From Alphaproteobacteria bacterium (lineage in GTDB: Bacteria; Pseudomonadota; Alphaproteobacteria; Rhizobiales; Hyphomicrobiaceae), in assembly GCA_018819265.1 (NCBI GenBank), contig JAHJQI010000029.1:29163-93162 (forward strand): 64,000 nucleotides of DNA. The letters run 5' to 3'. The notes beneath the pieces are model-generated. The model was given only the letters and a program-made list of their open reading frames with translations. It had not been told where the DNA came from and searched no databases. This document shows, piece after piece, positions 15,584 through 25,335 of this stretch (position 1 is the first letter of the stretch; every line of letters starts with the position of its first letter). Both the position numbers and the translations under genes were made by a program.

Positions 15584-16861
15584 TTATTTCGTCAGGCGCT
15601 TGGCGACGGGATCGTAGGAAATCTTCTGTGGCCCGGACTCTTTAGTTGAGTTTTCGGGCAAGCCGTCGGCAAAGCCGTTCGACAGCCGCGACTTCTTGCG
15701 CCCCATCGGCGCGGCGTTCTCGCGAACCACCCGGAACCCGAGGCCGTTGTTGGCGAATTCCTCACTGACCCCGACACGGGTCGCAAAGTCGAGATGCGCC
15801 GGCCCGCTGTACCACGCCCCACCCTTGGCGACGCGGCGCGTGCAATCGACATCTCCGGCCGGGCTTTGCCCCGAGCCGTTAAGATAGCCTTTCGACCAGC
15901 AGTCTGCGGTCATTTCCCAGGCGTTGCCGTGCACGTCATGCATATCGTTGCCGTTGGCGGGATAGGTTCCGACCGGCGCCGTCCCGTTCACCCGGCGTCC
16001 CTCTTTGGCTGCAAAATTGGCCAGATCGCCGGTCACCGGCCCAGGCATGAAATAGGCCCCTGTCAGTCCGGCGCGCGCGGCATATTCCCACTCGATTTCG
16101 GTCGGCAGGCGATAGGGGATGCTCGTCTTCAGCGTCAGCCACTCGACATAGGCGAGTGCATCCTTGAAGCTGACGCACACGGCCGGATTCGCTGGCGCCT
16201 GCTTGAAGCCGGGCTTTTCGAAATTGACACTCGTCTTTCCCGCCTGGCACGTTTTCGCCGGTTTGTAGCCGGTTTCCGTCGCGAAGGCATTATATTGCTC
16301 GAAAGTCACTTCGTATTTGCCGATACCGAAATTGCGCGTGATTGCGACTTCGCTGGCCGGCGCGCTCTGCCCGCCATTGTCCGACCCGCCGTTTGCCGAA
16401 CCGATCAGCGCCTTGCCCTTCTTGATGGGCACGATTTCCGGACAAGTCGGGCAGTCCTGCTTGACGCCGTCGCCCTCTTCGCCTTCCTCCGAAACATCTG
16501 CTTCTGTAGCACTTTCGGTATGGTCCATAGGCTCTTCGTCACCGAGGACGAGTCCGCCGCCGCCTGCACCGCCCTTTTTGGCCGCTTGCCCGCCCGCCCC
16601 ACCGCTGCCGCCCATGCCGCCACCAACCGAAGAGGACTTCTGGGGCGCCTCGGAATTGGTCCAGCCGCCGTATTGGAATTCGCTGTCGTCGTCGATCATG
16701 AAGAATAGCCCGATGACGCAGGCGAACAGGCTGAAAAGCCCGTATTTGACGAACACCTTGGATTTGTCGCTCAAGCCGGCATCGACGAGCCAGGCGAGGA
16801 GCCCGACCACCGAGAACGCGGCCCCGACGGCAATGAGAATGAACGTGTTCTGATCGAGCAT
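15584..16861 (-). CDS. Membrane-anchored SUMF1 (FGE-sulfatase)-fold protein
   Basis: A 425-residue protein with two N-terminal hydrophobic segments (about 8-26 and 38-55), a Gly-rich low-complexity linker (about 75-105), an acidic stretch, and a C-terminal SUMF1/FGE-type domain from about 175. The domain shows GKYEVTFEQYNAFATETGY, YRLPTEIEWEYAARAG, NDMHDVHGNAWEM and RVAKGGAWY...GFRVVR, all typical. In real formylglycine-generating enzymes a cysteine pair near the end of the domain does the chemistry; the region after GGAWYSGPAHLDF has none, so a catalytic FGE role is unlikely. Cys pairs occur earlier (CPTCPE). Relatives act in varied roles, so function is open. GGGGGAG precedes the start. Confidence 0.8.
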   Translation of the reverse strand: MLDQNTFILIAVGAAFSVVGLLAWLVDAGLSDKSKVFVKYGLFSLFACVIGLFFMIDDDSEFQYGGWTNSEAPQKSSSVGGGMGGSGGAGGQAAKKGGAGGGGLVLGDEEPMDHTESATEADVSEEGEEGDGVKQDCPTCPEIVPIKKGKALIGSANGGSDNGGQSAPASEVAITRNFGIGKYEVTFEQYNAFATETGYKPAKTCQAGKTSVNFEKPGFKQAPANPAVCVSFKDALAYVEWLTLKTSIPYRLPTEIEWEYAARAGLTGAYFMPGPVTGDLANFAAKEGRRVNGTAPVGTYPANGNDMHDVHGNAWEMTADCWSKGYLNGSGQSPAGDVDCTRRVAKGGAWYSGPAHLDFATRVGVSEEFANNGLGFRVVRENAAPMGRKKSRLSNGFADGLPENSTKESGPQKISYDPVAKRLTK

Positions 16862-17199
16862 GTATGAAGCTCCCCCTGCCGCACGCCGAACTCCGCGCGC
16901 GCAAACCCGGTTTGTAAACGTTGCGAAGTTTTACAGGTCGCCCGTCACCATCGGCTTAAACGATAATGAACAATGTGTTGCCAGCCGTCCCCGATCGAGA
17001 CTTGGGTGGGACTCGAACCGCCTGTGGAGAGACGAGCGGCAATATGGTCGCAGGCGTTCAAAGCCCCCGTTTTCCGCTGGTTTGCCAAACCTTTGTCGCA
17101 GTCCCCGTTTCTTGACACCCCACAACACCGACTTTATGGTCCGGCGCGTTACGAACCCTGCCGATTTTCCGCCCGATTCTGCTTTTGAGGCTTCATCCG
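16862..17199. other. Divergent intergenic region between SUMF1-like gene and atpI
   Basis: About 340 bases between two diverging genes. It carries a sigma70-type promoter for the atp operon (17112-17140) and no supported gene. A 141-residue frame crosses it into atpI in another phase and is taken as chance. Confidence 0.6.
17112..17140 (+). promoter_or_regulatory. Sigma70-type promoter of the atp (Fo) operon
   Basis: TTGACA at 17112-17117 is a perfect -35 element. It is followed by a 17-base spacer and TATGGT at 17135-17140 as the -10. The site ends 59 bases before the atpI start. This is the best-formed promoter seen in the window; the start of transcription is predicted near 17147. Confidence 0.7.
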
Positions 17200-17634
17200 A
17201 TGTCACCTGCAGAGAAGGGCTCCGACCGAAACGAAGGACATCTCAGTCCCGAGGAACGGGCCGAATTCAAGCGGCGATCCGCTGAAATCGGCCGCAAGCT
17301 CAATGCGGCTCGTCCTCAATCGGGCGCGTCGAAACGTGGGCAGGGGTCGAAAGACGGTTCCAGCAACGAGCTCGTAGGCCGCGCGTTGCGCCTGTCGACC
17401 GAGTTGATCGGCGGGATTGTCGTGGGAACCGGGCTTGGCTGGTGGTTCGATACCTATCTGATGCCGACTGTCTTTGGCGTCAAAACCTGGCCGCTGATGT
17501 TTATCGTGTTCTTCCTGCTCGGTTCGGCCGCAGGGATGCTGAACGTGGTGCGCAGCGGCATGAAAATGAAGACCGGACCGAGCGATCCCTCGAAAGGGCC
17601 TGCCGTACCGGACGATGAAGACGACGTCAAATAA
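17200..17634 (+). CDS. atpI: ATP synthase accessory protein AtpI
   Basis: A 144-residue protein encoded first in the Fo operon. The N-terminal half is hydrophilic and basic, the C-terminal half has two membrane segments: [19 protein letters not shown] and [22 protein letters not shown], the pair that defines AtpI/AtpZ-type proteins. AtpI helps c-ring assembly or magnesium/ion handling and is not essential for catalysis. The ATG at 17200 was preferred over the TTG at 17185 because GAGG precedes it at a proper distance. atpB starts 10 bases after its stop. Confidence 0.9.
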   Translation: MSPAEKGSDRNEGHLSPEERAEFKRRSAEIGRKLNAARPQSGASKRGQGSKDGSSNELVGRALRLSTELIGGIVVGTGLGWWFDTYLMPTVFGVKTWPLMFIVFFLLGSAAGMLNVVRSGMKMKTGPSDPSKGPAVPDDEDDVK

Positions 17635-17644
17635 GGGGGCCACC

Positions 17645-18415
17645 GTGGCAGCAGAAGGTCATGGGCACAGTCCGATCGAGCAGTTCGAAATCAGGGAACT
17701 GCTGCCGATCAATATATTCGGAATCGATGCCTCACTGACGAACTCTGGCGCCTACATGCTTGTGGCACTGGGTTTGATCGTCGGGTTTCTCTACTTTTCG
17801 ACCGGCGGCCGCTCGCTGGTTCCAACCCGCCTGCAGTCGATCTCCGAACTGCTCTACGAGTTCGTAGCCAACACTGTGCGCGAGAACGTCGGCAACCAGG
17901 GGATGCAGTTCTTCCCCCTCGTATTCTCGCTGTTCATCTTCGTGCTCGTTCTCAATTTGCTCGGCATGATCCCGATCCCTGGCATCACCTTTACGGTTAC
18001 GAGCCACATCGCCATCACCGCCTCGCTGGCACTCATGGTGATTTCAATCGTCATCTTCTACGGGCTCTACAAGCACGGGCTGGGCTTCTTCAAGATTTTC
18101 GTCCCGTCCGGAGTGCCGCTCGCACTTTACCCGTTGCTGATCCCGATCGAGATCATCTCGTTCATATCGCGCCCGATCAGCCTCTCGGTCCGTCTCTTCG
18201 CCAACATGCTCGCCGGCCACATCGCCTTGAAGATCTTCGCGGGCTTCATCGGCGTGCTGCTTGGCGCGGGCGCATGGGCGATCCTGGCGCCGCTGCCGCT
18301 GGCGCTGACGGTCGCCTTGACCGCACTCGAAGTTCTGGTTGCCGTGCTGCAAGCCTACGTGTTCGCCGTTCTGACCTGCATTTACCTGTCGGATGCGGTG
18401 CACGGTTCGCACTAA
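17645..18415 (+). CDS. atpB: ATP synthase Fo subunit a
   Basis: Proton channel subunit of Fo, in the inner membrane. The frame runs from an earlier ATG inside atpI, but the GTG at 17645 is preceded by AAGGGGG at a good distance, giving 256 residues and the usual N-terminus [16 protein letters not shown]. Five to six membrane helices are visible. The critical Arg is in [15 protein letters not shown], the family signature, and [16 protein letters not shown] precedes it. The C-terminal [22 protein letters not shown] completes the channel helix. Confidence 0.97.
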   Translation: MAAEGHGHSPIEQFEIRELLPINIFGIDASLTNSGAYMLVALGLIVGFLYFSTGGRSLVPTRLQSISELLYEFVANTVRENVGNQGMQFFPLVFSLFIFVLVLNLLGMIPIPGITFTVTSHIAITASLALMVISIVIFYGLYKHGLGFFKIFVPSGVPLALYPLLIPIEIISFISRPISLSVRLFANMLAGHIALKIFAGFIGVLLGAGAWAILAPLPLALTVALTALEVLVAVLQAYVFAVLTCIYLSDAVHGSH

Positions 18416-18497
18416 TTCGCCAATCGGAATTGCCTCAACTGCCGAAATCACGAAATCGGACAACTTAAACCAATCGAACTCAACGAAGGAGAACGTC

Positions 18498-18725
18498 ATG
18501 GATCCAGCAGCAGCAAAATATATCGGCGCAGGTCTCGCCGCGATCGGCACCGGCGCAGCAGGCATCGGCCTCGGCACGCTGTTCGGCCACTTCCTCGCCG
18601 GCGCCCTGCGTAACCCGTCGGCCGCCGACGGCCAGCGCGGCACCCTGCTCCTCGGCTTCGCATTGACCGAAGCCCTCGGCATCTTCGCGCTGCTCATCGC
18701 ACTGCTGCTTTTGTTCGCCGTCTGA
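18498..18725 (+). CDS. atpE: ATP synthase Fo subunit c
   Basis: The 75-residue hairpin protein that forms the rotating c-ring. Two Gly/Ala-rich membrane helices flank the polar loop RNPSA at residues 38-42. The ion-binding carboxylate is Glu58 in [11 protein letters not shown], so a proton-type ring is expected; the Gln/Ser/Thr pattern of sodium rings is not seen. AAGGAG sits eight bases before the ATG. It follows atpB by 82 bases and is followed by the two b-type genes, the usual alphaproteobacterial order. Confidence 0.98.
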   Translation: MDPAAAKYIGAGLAAIGTGAAGIGLGTLFGHFLAGALRNPSAADGQRGTLLLGFALTEALGIFALLIALLLLFAV

Positions 18726-18860
18726 TAAGGGCGCGACGACCGAACGACGACGACAGCGAGGCGGCCTGCTCCAGCAAGCCCGCCTCGCCCTTTGATCGAT
18801 CCCCGATTTTCGAACGTCGCGATGCGCGACCAACGACACCAGCGAGCCCGATTCCGAGCC

Positions 18861-19436
18861 ATGGCAGAAAAATCCACCCCCCCCCGCGCTGGCGTCGGCC
18901 ACGACGTCCAGACCTCGACGGCCCCCCAAGGCGAAGCCCATGGCGGCAGCACGTTTCCACCATTCAATTCCGAGACGTTCGCCCCGCAGCTGGTCTGGCT
19001 GGCGCTCACCTTCACGATACTCTACGTCCTGATGTCCCGCCTCCTGCTGCCGCGCATCGGCGAGGTCATCGACGAGCGCCGCGAACGCATCCAACGCGAC
19101 CTCGACACCGCCGAGCGCCTGAAGTCGGATACCGACAAGGCGATCGCCACCTACGAGAAGGCCTTCGCCGATGCCCGCGCCAACGCCGGCTCGATTGCCC
19201 GCGAAACCCGCGAGAAACTCGACGCGAAGGTGGCCGAGCGTCAGGCCGCGGCAGATGCCGACAATGCCGCCAACATCGCGGCGGCCGAAAAAAGCATCCA
19301 GCAAACCCGGACCAAAGCGCTCGCCAGCGTCGACGAGATCGCCACCGATGTTGCCGGTGCCGTGATCAAGCAGCTGATCGACGCCGACGTTTCCGCTTCC
19401 GACATCCGCTCCGCGCTGTCGAGCCGCACAAGCTGA
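18861..19436 (+). CDS. atpG: ATP synthase Fo subunit b' (second b-type subunit)
   Basis: One of two b-type peripheral-stalk subunits typical of alphaproteobacteria and phototrophs. From the ATG at 18861 it has 191 residues: a Pro/Ala-rich cytosolic start of about 45 residues, one membrane helix (LVWLALTFTILYVLMSRLLL), then a long charged coiled coil with GEVIDERRERIQRDLDTAERLKSDTDKAI. The frame extends upstream to 18792 but without a better ribosome site. atpF begins 11 bases downstream. The symbol follows common rhizobial usage; atpF2 or atpX are synonyms. Confidence 0.92.
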   Translation: MAEKSTPPRAGVGHDVQTSTAPQGEAHGGSTFPPFNSETFAPQLVWLALTFTILYVLMSRLLLPRIGEVIDERRERIQRDLDTAERLKSDTDKAIATYEKAFADARANAGSIARETREKLDAKVAERQAAADADNAANIAAAEKSIQQTRTKALASVDEIATDVAGAVIKQLIDADVSASDIRSALSSRTS

Positions 19437-19447
19437 GGATCTGAACC

Positions 19448-19942
19448 ATGCAGGAAATCATCAACAACCCGGAATACTGGGTGATGCTCTCGTTCCTCAT
19501 CTTCTGCGGGCTGCTCTACTACATGGGCGTGCCGGGATTGATGGCCAAGGGCCTCGATGACCGCGCCGAACGCATCCGCCACGAACTCGATGAAGCCCGC
19601 CGCCTGCGCGAAGAGGCCCAGGCGCTGCTGACCGAATATCAGAAGAAGGCGCGCGAGGCCGAGGAAGAGGCAACAAGCATCATCAATCAGGCCCGCAAGG
19701 ACGCCGAAGCCCTCGAAAAAGATACCGAAGCCAAGCTCGCCGAGACCGTCGAGCGCCGCAAGAAGCTTGCAGAAGAGAAGATCGCCCGCGCCGAAGCGCA
19801 GGCCATCAGCGAGGTCAGGTCTTCAGCCGTCGATGCGGCCATCGCCGCCGCTGAAAAGATCGTCGCTGCCAAGGTCAAGGACGGCGCCGGCCGCAACCTG
19901 ATCGACACCGGCATCAAGTCGCTTGGACGACGGCTGAACTGA
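19448..19942 (+). CDS. atpF: ATP synthase Fo subunit b
   Basis: The second peripheral-stalk subunit, 164 residues. A short N-terminal segment precedes the membrane helix (WVMLSFLIFCGLLYYMGV) and then comes a long Glu/Ala/Arg-rich coiled coil, with DDRAERIRHELDEARRLREEAQALL and repeated heptads to the end. GAGGA precedes the ATG. It forms a heterodimer with the b' product of the gene just upstream. It ends the operon; an intrinsic terminator starts about 40 bases after the stop. The F1 genes are not in the window, as usual for this group. Confidence 0.95.
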   Translation: MQEIINNPEYWVMLSFLIFCGLLYYMGVPGLMAKGLDDRAERIRHELDEARRLREEAQALLTEYQKKAREAEEEATSIINQARKDAEALEKDTEAKLAETVERRKKLAEEKIARAEAQAISEVRSSAVDAAIAAAEKIVAAKVKDGAGRNLIDTGIKSLGRRLN

Positions 19943-19980
19943 GTGAGCACCGGGCACGACGGAATTGAGTGACAAGCGAA

Positions 19981-20013
19981 AGGCGGGTGCCGCAGGGCCC
20001 CGCCTTTTGTTTT
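19981..20013 (+). terminator. Intrinsic terminator of the atp operon
   Basis: Stem AGGCGGG (19981-19987) pairs with CCCGCCT (19999-20005) around a loop of about 11 bases, followed by TTTTGTTTTG. It lies 38 bases after the atpF stop codon. Confidence 0.8.
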
Positions 20014-20050
20014 GTGCCCATCCATTTCGCACAAGTTTTCAATTGAGAAT

Positions 20051-20094
20051 TGAGTGAGTTCGGCGCTGTGGCGCCTGCCGCGATGCCTCACTAA
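20051..20094. repeat. Degenerate inverted repeat of the TAGTG/CACTA family
   Basis: The right part GCGATGCCTCACTA (20081-20094) matches the right arm of inverted repeat 2 upstream of glyS (GCGACGCCTCACTA) at 13 of 14 bases. The left part holds GTGAG and CGGCGC, which can pair with CTCAC and GGCGCC imperfectly. It lies between the convergent atpF and lipoprotein genes. Confidence 0.5.
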
Positions 20095-20102
20095 AGAGTG
20101 TG

Positions 20103-20741
20103 CTAACCGGCGCCCGGCACCTTGCGGTCGAAGGCGACATGCATCTTGTATTCGCCAGGACGCGCGCCCTGCGCCACATCGAACGTGATGGTCCGCACGG
20201 CCGAGAAGTAGCTGATGGGATTGTCGACGTTGAGGTCGACGGCAACTTCCATCACGTCGGCGGCAACCTTCTCGCGCTTCGCGTCGGTGACGAAGACGTT
20301 GATGGGGAACGTTGCCGAGCCCGACTGCCCGCGCGGTCCCAGCAGTACCCGCCCGGAGAACCCATACTTCACGGTGACGCGGCCCGGCTCTACGATGCAT
20401 TCGCGCGCCGTCTTGGTGATTTCGCCGCGATGCTTGATGGCGAGTCCGTCGCCAACGCGCCCATCCTCATAGATGGTGACGCTGCCTTCGCGCACCTCTG
20501 GAATGAATTCCGGACATCCATGCGCGATGGCCCCGGTCGAAAGCGAGCCCGCGCCGCCGTTGACGTCGGCCTTGGCCGCCGAAAGCAGCTGCTCTTCGGT
20601 AATCGAATCGACTTTTGCCGAACTGGCCCCGCCTCCAAGAATGGAAGAACCGAACCCGGAGGTCAGCGAGGGCATGCCGCAACCGCACAGCCCGAGTGTC
20701 AAAACGACTGCAAACCCTGCAGTGGCGCTACGCCGGCGCAT
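20103..20741 (-). CDS. Putative lipoprotein, unknown function
   Basis: A 212-residue protein from the ATG at 20741. The N-terminus has a short basic start, a hydrophobic core and a lipobox-like LCGC, so it is probably a lipid-anchored envelope protein. A frame extending to 20891 would put 50 residues ahead of this signal and is therefore rejected as the start. The mature part begins with a Gly/Ser-rich linker, then a beta-rich domain with EREGSVTIYEDGRVGDGLAI-like and GRVTVKYGFSGRVLLGPRG patterns, no enzyme motif. I do not recognise a characterised family. It is convergent with the atp operon and divergent from ispH. Confidence 0.75.
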   Translation of the reverse strand: MRRRSATAGFAVVLTLGLCGCGMPSLTSGFGSSILGGGASSAKVDSITEEQLLSAAKADVNGGAGSLSTGAIAHGCPEFIPEVREGSVTIYEDGRVGDGLAIKHRGEITKTARECIVEPGRVTVKYGFSGRVLLGPRGQSGSATFPINVFVTDAKREKVAADVMEVAVDLNVDNPISYFSAVRTITFDVAQGARPGEYKMHVAFDRKVPGAG

Positions 20742-20974
20742 GCGAGAACCTGCATGCCGTGCGGCCAAGAAGTTGGGCTCGGTGCATTGCATGATGCAGT
20801 TGAAGTCCTCATAGTTTACAAGCCGCCTCAGCGACTTGCCCGTTCCCGGACAAGATCCGGCACCGTTCTGAGTTGTCTTAACCCGATTCAACCTTTAGCA
20901 CCCCCGTGTGCGGCCAGCAAAGCGCCAGAAACGGCAAAACAGCCCTGTATTCCCGAATAACGAGGCATAACCAG

Positions 20975-21979
20975 ATGTCGGTAAACGCCGGTACAGTTAA
21001 GACACCTCATGCAGCCCCCCGGCCCGGTCTCAATATCCTGCTCGCCGCGCCGCGCGGCTTCTGCGCTGGCGTCGATCGAGCCATCAGAATCGTCGAGCTT
21101 GCGCTCGAGAAGTTCGGCAGTCCGGTCTATGTCCGGCATGAGATCGTACACAACCGATTTGTCGTTGATTCTCTGCGCGCCAAAGGTGCCGTTTTTGTGG
21201 ACGAGCTGGATGAGATCCCCGATACCGACCAGCCTGTGATCTTTTCGGCACACGGGGTTGCGAAGTCGGTTCCCGCAGCCGCCAAATCCCGCAACATGTT
21301 CGTCCTGGACGCCACCTGTCCGCTGGTTTTCAAGGTCCACTTCGAGGCCGTCCGCCACCATGAGGCCGGTCGCGAGGTGATCCTTATCGGCCACGACGGC
21401 CATCCCGAAGTTGTCGGCACCATGGGCCAGCTGCCTGCCGGTGCCGTCCACCTGGTGGAAACCGTCGAAGACGTCGCCGCCTTCGTGCCGCGCGATGCCG
21501 GCAAGCTTGCCTTCACCACCCAGACGACCTTGTCGGTCGACGACACGGCCGCGATTGTCGAAGCCCTGAAAGACCGCTTTCCCGAAATCGTCGGCCCGCA
21601 CAAGCAGGACATCTGCTACGCAACAACCAACCGTCAGGCGGCGGTCAAGGACATCGCCTCCCGCTGCGATCTGCTCCTCGTCGTCGGCGCTCCGAACTCG
21701 TCGAATTCCCTTCGCCTCGTCGAGGTCGCTGAGCGCGGCGGCTGTCCCTCCGGCCATCTGGTCCAGCGCGCCGCCGATATTCCCTGGCACTTGGTCCCGG
21801 CGGACAACGGCACCGTCGGCATCACGGCGGGAGCCTCCGCCCCCGAAGTCCTCGTCGACGAAATCCTGGAAGCACTCGGTGAACGTTACGCGACAGATAT
21901 CGAACGCGTCACGACGGCCGAAGAAAACGTCGCCTTCAATATCCCCCGCGCCTTGCGCAGCGATACCGCCCCGGCATGA
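20975..21979 (+). CDS. ispH: 4-hydroxy-3-methylbut-2-enyl diphosphate reductase
   Basis: Last enzyme of the MEP isoprenoid pathway: it converts HMBPP to IPP and DMAPP. The 334-residue protein has the three conserved cluster cysteines: Cys30 in [12 protein letters not shown], one in [12 protein letters not shown], and one in [11 protein letters not shown]. The His residues in VRHEIVHN and SAHGVA and the GxSxG-like [13 protein letters not shown] segment are also family marks. The ATG at 20975 follows GAGG at 11 bases; an earlier in-frame ATG at 20906 has no such site. thrB and rnhA follow on the same strand, a gene order common in Rhizobiales. Confidence 0.97.
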   Translation: MSVNAGTVKTPHAAPRPGLNILLAAPRGFCAGVDRAIRIVELALEKFGSPVYVRHEIVHNRFVVDSLRAKGAVFVDELDEIPDTDQPVIFSAHGVAKSVPAAAKSRNMFVLDATCPLVFKVHFEAVRHHEAGREVILIGHDGHPEVVGTMGQLPAGAVHLVETVEDVAAFVPRDAGKLAFTTQTTLSVDDTAAIVEALKDRFPEIVGPHKQDICYATTNRQAAVKDIASRCDLLLVVGAPNSSNSLRLVEVAERGGCPSGHLVQRAADIPWHLVPADNGTVGITAGASAPEVLVDEILEALGERYATDIERVTTAEENVAFNIPRALRSDTAPA

Positions 21980-22094
21980 TCGCGATGCCGACCGCCTGCA
22001 AAGCTGCCCGCCTCCAAGACTTGCCGCCATTAAACCCGCCGGCTTGCAAACCCATATGACGCAACCCACCCGATCGAAGAGCAACGAGCCCGCC

Positions 22095-23063
22095 ATGGCC
22101 GTCTACACCGAAGTCAACGACGAAGATCTCGCACGGTTTCTGGAACTCTATGAGATCGGCCAACTGCTGTCGTTCAAGGGCATTGCGGAAGGCGTCGAGA
22201 ACACCAACTACATGCTGCACACGACGTCGGGCAGTTTCATCCTGACGCTCTATGAGAAGCGCGTCGAGACCGCCGACCTGCCGTTTTTCCTCGGCCTGAT
22301 GGAACATCTCTTTGAGCGCGGCGTATCCTGTCCGCTGCCCGTGCGCGACAAGGCAGGCAACAACCTCAACCAATTGAGCGGGCGTACCGCGGCTCTCATC
22401 ACGTTTCTCGAAGGCTTTTGCATCAAGCGCCCGCAGCCGGCCCATTGCGCCGAACTCGGCCGAATGCTGGCCCGCTTTCATCTCGCCGGTCGCGACTTTG
22501 AACTGACCCGCCAGAACGCCCTCGGACCCGCCGGATGGGCGCCGCTTTTTTCGAGCTTCGCCGACGAGGCCGACACCATCGCAACCGGCCTGCGTGACGA
22601 GATCGCTGGCGAAATCGACTGGCTTTCTGCCAACTGGCCGCAAGGACTGCCCGAAGGCGTCCTTCACGCCGACCTGTTTCCAGACAACGTCTTCTTCATC
22701 GGCGACAAGCTCTCCGGCGTCATCGACTTCTATTTCGCCTGCAACGACGTCCTCAGCTACGACATCGCCATATGTCTCAACGCCTGGTGCTTCGAGGAAA
22801 ACTACTCCTTCAACGCCACCAAGGCGCGCGCGCTGCTGAAGGCCTACAGCGAGGTGCGTCCGCTGACACAAGCCGAATGCGGCGCCCTGCCGGTCTTTGC
22901 CCGCGGTGCAGCGCTGCGTTTTCTGCTGACCCGCTGTTTCGACTGGCTCAACACACCGCCTGGCGCCATCCTCAAGCCGCACGATCCGCTGGCTTATCTG
23001 CGCCGGCTGCGATTCCACCAGCGCGTTTCTTCGATCGCCGAATACGGCTATGACACGCCGTAG
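22095..23063 (+). CDS. thrB: Homoserine kinase (APH-fold type)
   Basis: Phosphorylates homoserine in threonine synthesis. This is the ThrB type with the aminoglycoside-phosphotransferase/choline-kinase fold, typical of alphaproteobacteria, and not the GHMP kinase found in E. coli. The 322-residue protein starts [16 protein letters not shown]. It has GVENTNYML in the nucleotide loop, the catalytic loop with His191-Asp193 and Asp197-Asn198 in [13 protein letters not shown], and the metal-binding Asp in GVIDFYFAC. Frame extension upstream to 21879 overlaps ispH and is not used. The threonine synthase gene thrC is in the window too, near 34-35 kb. Confidence 0.95.
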   Translation: MAVYTEVNDEDLARFLELYEIGQLLSFKGIAEGVENTNYMLHTTSGSFILTLYEKRVETADLPFFLGLMEHLFERGVSCPLPVRDKAGNNLNQLSGRTAALITFLEGFCIKRPQPAHCAELGRMLARFHLAGRDFELTRQNALGPAGWAPLFSSFADEADTIATGLRDEIAGEIDWLSANWPQGLPEGVLHADLFPDNVFFIGDKLSGVIDFYFACNDVLSYDIAICLNAWCFEENYSFNATKARALLKAYSEVRPLTQAECGALPVFARGAALRFLLTRCFDWLNTPPGAILKPHDPLAYLRRLRFHQRVSSIAEYGYDTP

Positions 23064-23124
23064 CCGCAAGCTGGCATCAGACACCAGGCGCAGCAGCGAT
23101 TTATCAGGATTGAACCGAGACCGC

Positions 23125-23631
23125 ATGCCAACCACCAGCGCCGCCCCGCCGCCAGACAGGCCCCCGGAAGGTCGCCGGGAAAGGCCCCCAGAATTGCCCC
23201 AAGTCACGGTCTATACCGACGGCGCCTGTTCTGGAAACCCAGGGCCCGGCGGCTGGGGCGCGATATTGATGTCGGGAAGCCACCGCAAGGAACTGAGCGG
23301 CGGCGAGGCACTGACGACCAACAACAAGATGGAGCTGACCGCGGCCATAGAGGCGCTTGCCGCCCTCAAGCGGAAAAGCAAGGTCGACCTGCACACGGAT
23401 TCCACCTACGTGCAGAACGGGATTTTGAAATGGATCCATGGCTGGAAGAAGAACGGCTGGCGCACCGCCGACCGCAAGCCCGTCAAGAATGCCGAACTCT
23501 GGCAGCGCCTCGATGAACTTCGCACCCGCCATGAGGTCGAGTGGCACTGGGTCAGAGGCCATGCCGGCCACATCGAAAACGAGCGCGCCGACGAACTCGC
23601 CCGCGAGGGCATGGCTCCGTTCAAAATCTGA
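23125..23631 (+). CDS. rnhA: Ribonuclease HI
   Basis: Degrades the RNA strand of RNA-DNA hybrids. The catalytic carboxylates are all present: Asp32 in [14 protein letters not shown], Glu70 in NNKMEL, Asp92 in LHTDSTYV and Asp156 in ENERADELA, with His146 in WVRGHAGH. The basic handle [18 protein letters not shown] is there too. The ATG at 23125 gives 168 residues with a Pro-rich N-terminal leader of about 25; an ATG at 23050 would overlap thrB by 14 bases and has no ribosome site, though coupling is possible. It is the last gene of the ispH-thrB-rnhA row. Confidence 0.95.
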   Translation: MPTTSAAPPPDRPPEGRRERPPELPQVTVYTDGACSGNPGPGGWGAILMSGSHRKELSGGEALTTNNKMELTAAIEALAALKRKSKVDLHTDSTYVQNGILKWIHGWKKNGWRTADRKPVKNAELWQRLDELRTRHEVEWHWVRGHAGHIENERADELAREGMAPFKI

Positions 23632-23670
23632 TTTGCCACGCCAGCTCGCCCCGGCAATTGCACCGTAAGC

Positions 23671-24837
23671 CTAAGCAGCCGGCACTCCATCAATTCGCTG
23701 ACCGCCTTGCGGCATGCCCGTCGGTGATGAGCGCCGATAAGGCAACCGCGCCCACGACGGCCGCTGATAGAGATAGCGAAGTGGTGTCCGCCGCAAAACC
23801 TCATGGACGACCAGCGGGCAGATGACCGCCGTCAGCCACACGATCAGAGATGCGAGGCCGGTATCCGTGACCACCCCGGTCTTGGCGAGTACGACGCGCG
23901 TCAGCGCCATCGGGATCATGAACGAGATGTAGAGAACGATCGAGTTCTTGCCGCAGTAGCGGATGCCATGGGCGACATCGAACTTCGCCATGAGGCTCGC
24001 CGCCACGACGACGGCAACGGCCCCGGCGAGCCCGAGCAACAGCGAGACCAGCGGCATCTGCGCCATTGAAGCCGTTTCCGTCCCAGGCATCGGCGTAAAC
24101 ACGGCGATCCCGTTCGCCACCGCCCACGCCACGAACGCCCACGACGAAATCGCAACGTTCTCCCCCGCCCACCGGGCGATGGCGAAGACATGCGGCGCCA
24201 GGAGATAGCCGGCGAGGAAGAAGACGTAATAGTGCGCGCCATACTGGTCGATTGCGCTCCAGCCGGTGTGCACCGGAACGATCTGCAACAGCGCCGCCGC
24301 GCACAGCAGCACGGATCCCGGAACCCGGTGCAGGAGCTTCGTGACAATGAACATCAGCGGCAGCACATAGATGAACCACAGCGGCGCATAGGGGTTCACC
24401 AGCGCTTCGAGGAACTGGCCGGCGAAACTGCCGGCGCTCAGCCCGCCTTCGGCTGCCAGCCTGAGCGGCATCTGGATCGCCAGCCACAGAACGTAGAAGT
24501 AGGCGAAATGGACGAGTTTCGTGTCGAGGTAGTGCAGCCACCCGCGCCCGATTGCCAGCGACAGGAACAGCCCCGACAGGAGAAAGAAGTCCGGCATCCG
24601 GAACGGCGTCGCATAGGCAACGAGCCAATGCACGAAGCCTTCCGGTGCAAGTCCGCGCTCGGCGAAGGCTTCCCCGACCCCGAGCGTCGAATGCATCATC
24701 ACGACCATGATGATGCAGATGCCCTTGGCATAGTCGAACCAGGCAATGCGCTCGCTGACGTGTTGCGTCGGGCGCGCATGCGTCGCTTTTGGAAACCGCT
24801 TCGCTATTGGGGATTGGACTGTCTTAAATCGGGACAT
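23671..24837 (-). CDS. Acyltransferase family 3 membrane protein (OpgC-like)
   Basis: A 388-residue integral membrane protein of the acyltransferase 3 group, which moves acyl groups to sugars and other envelope targets. The N-terminal signature IAWFDYAKGICIIMVVMMHS contains the conserved His. FRMPDFFLLSGLFLS follows, and about ten hydrophobic helices are visible up to residue 350. The tail is basic and Pro-rich. Relatives include OpgC (succinylation of periplasmic glucans) and O-antigen acetylases; the target here cannot be told. It stands alone on the minus strand, convergent with rnhA. Confidence 0.85.
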   Translation of the reverse strand: MSRFKTVQSPIAKRFPKATHARPTQHVSERIAWFDYAKGICIIMVVMMHSTLGVGEAFAERGLAPEGFVHWLVAYATPFRMPDFFLLSGLFLSLAIGRGWLHYLDTKLVHFAYFYVLWLAIQMPLRLAAEGGLSAGSFAGQFLEALVNPYAPLWFIYVLPLMFIVTKLLHRVPGSVLLCAAALLQIVPVHTGWSAIDQYGAHYYVFFLAGYLLAPHVFAIARWAGENVAISSWAFVAWAVANGIAVFTPMPGTETASMAQMPLVSLLLGLAGAVAVVVAASLMAKFDVAHGIRYCGKNSIVLYISFMIPMALTRVVLAKTGVVTDTGLASLIVWLTAVICPLVVHEVLRRTPLRYLYQRPSWARLPYRRSSPTGMPQGGQRIDGVPAA

Positions 24838-25047
24838 GGAGTTTAGCCGCCGCTGAAACCTGAAGGATCAGCCCGCAGCGATGCAGCAGGTGTGCCATCC
24901 CAATGCGCATGACGGCTTTGTGATGATCACCATACCTTCCAGCCCCGATCCGCGCTGGTGCAACGAGTCGCGGCGACACGGACTTGCACTCGCTGGCGCA
25001 TGGCATTAGCGAGGATATCAAACCGTGGAGCAAGGAGATTTGAGACC

Positions 25048-25335
25048 ATGGCGGATCCGAAGGACACCAATCAAACGATTGCCGACCTCAAGCGCGAGAT
25101 TGCCGAACTCTCTGGCCTGTCGCTCGCAACCGGGGTCATTCTCACGCAACTTCTGCAGAAAATCTGCATGCGCGAAATGAACCCGCAAGGTGCCGCCACC
25201 CAGATCATCGAAAACGCCCGCAAAGGTATCGAAGGGTTTACCAGGGAGCACGGCGCCGACCCGGTCATGACCGAGCGCGCGCTCAAGGCCGTCGAGCAGT
25301 ACGAAGAACAGATCCGCTCCGTCCTGCGGGTGTGA
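25048..25335 (+). CDS. Small conserved helical protein, unknown function
   Basis: A 95-residue, mostly alpha-helical, soluble protein. The ATG at 25048 has AGGAG about 12 bases upstream. The frame extends to 24958 but that part reads as non-coding. The sequence has NQTIADLKREIAELSG at the start, an amphipathic middle with ILTQLLQKICMREMNPQGAA, and a charged C-terminal helix ending YEEQIRSVLRV. No family name comes to mind. It lies between an acyltransferase (-) and a peroxiredoxin (-) and is likely monocistronic. Confidence 0.65.
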   Translation: MADPKDTNQTIADLKREIAELSGLSLATGVILTQLLQKICMREMNPQGAATQIIENARKGIEGFTREHGADPVMTERALKAVEQYEEQIRSVLRV

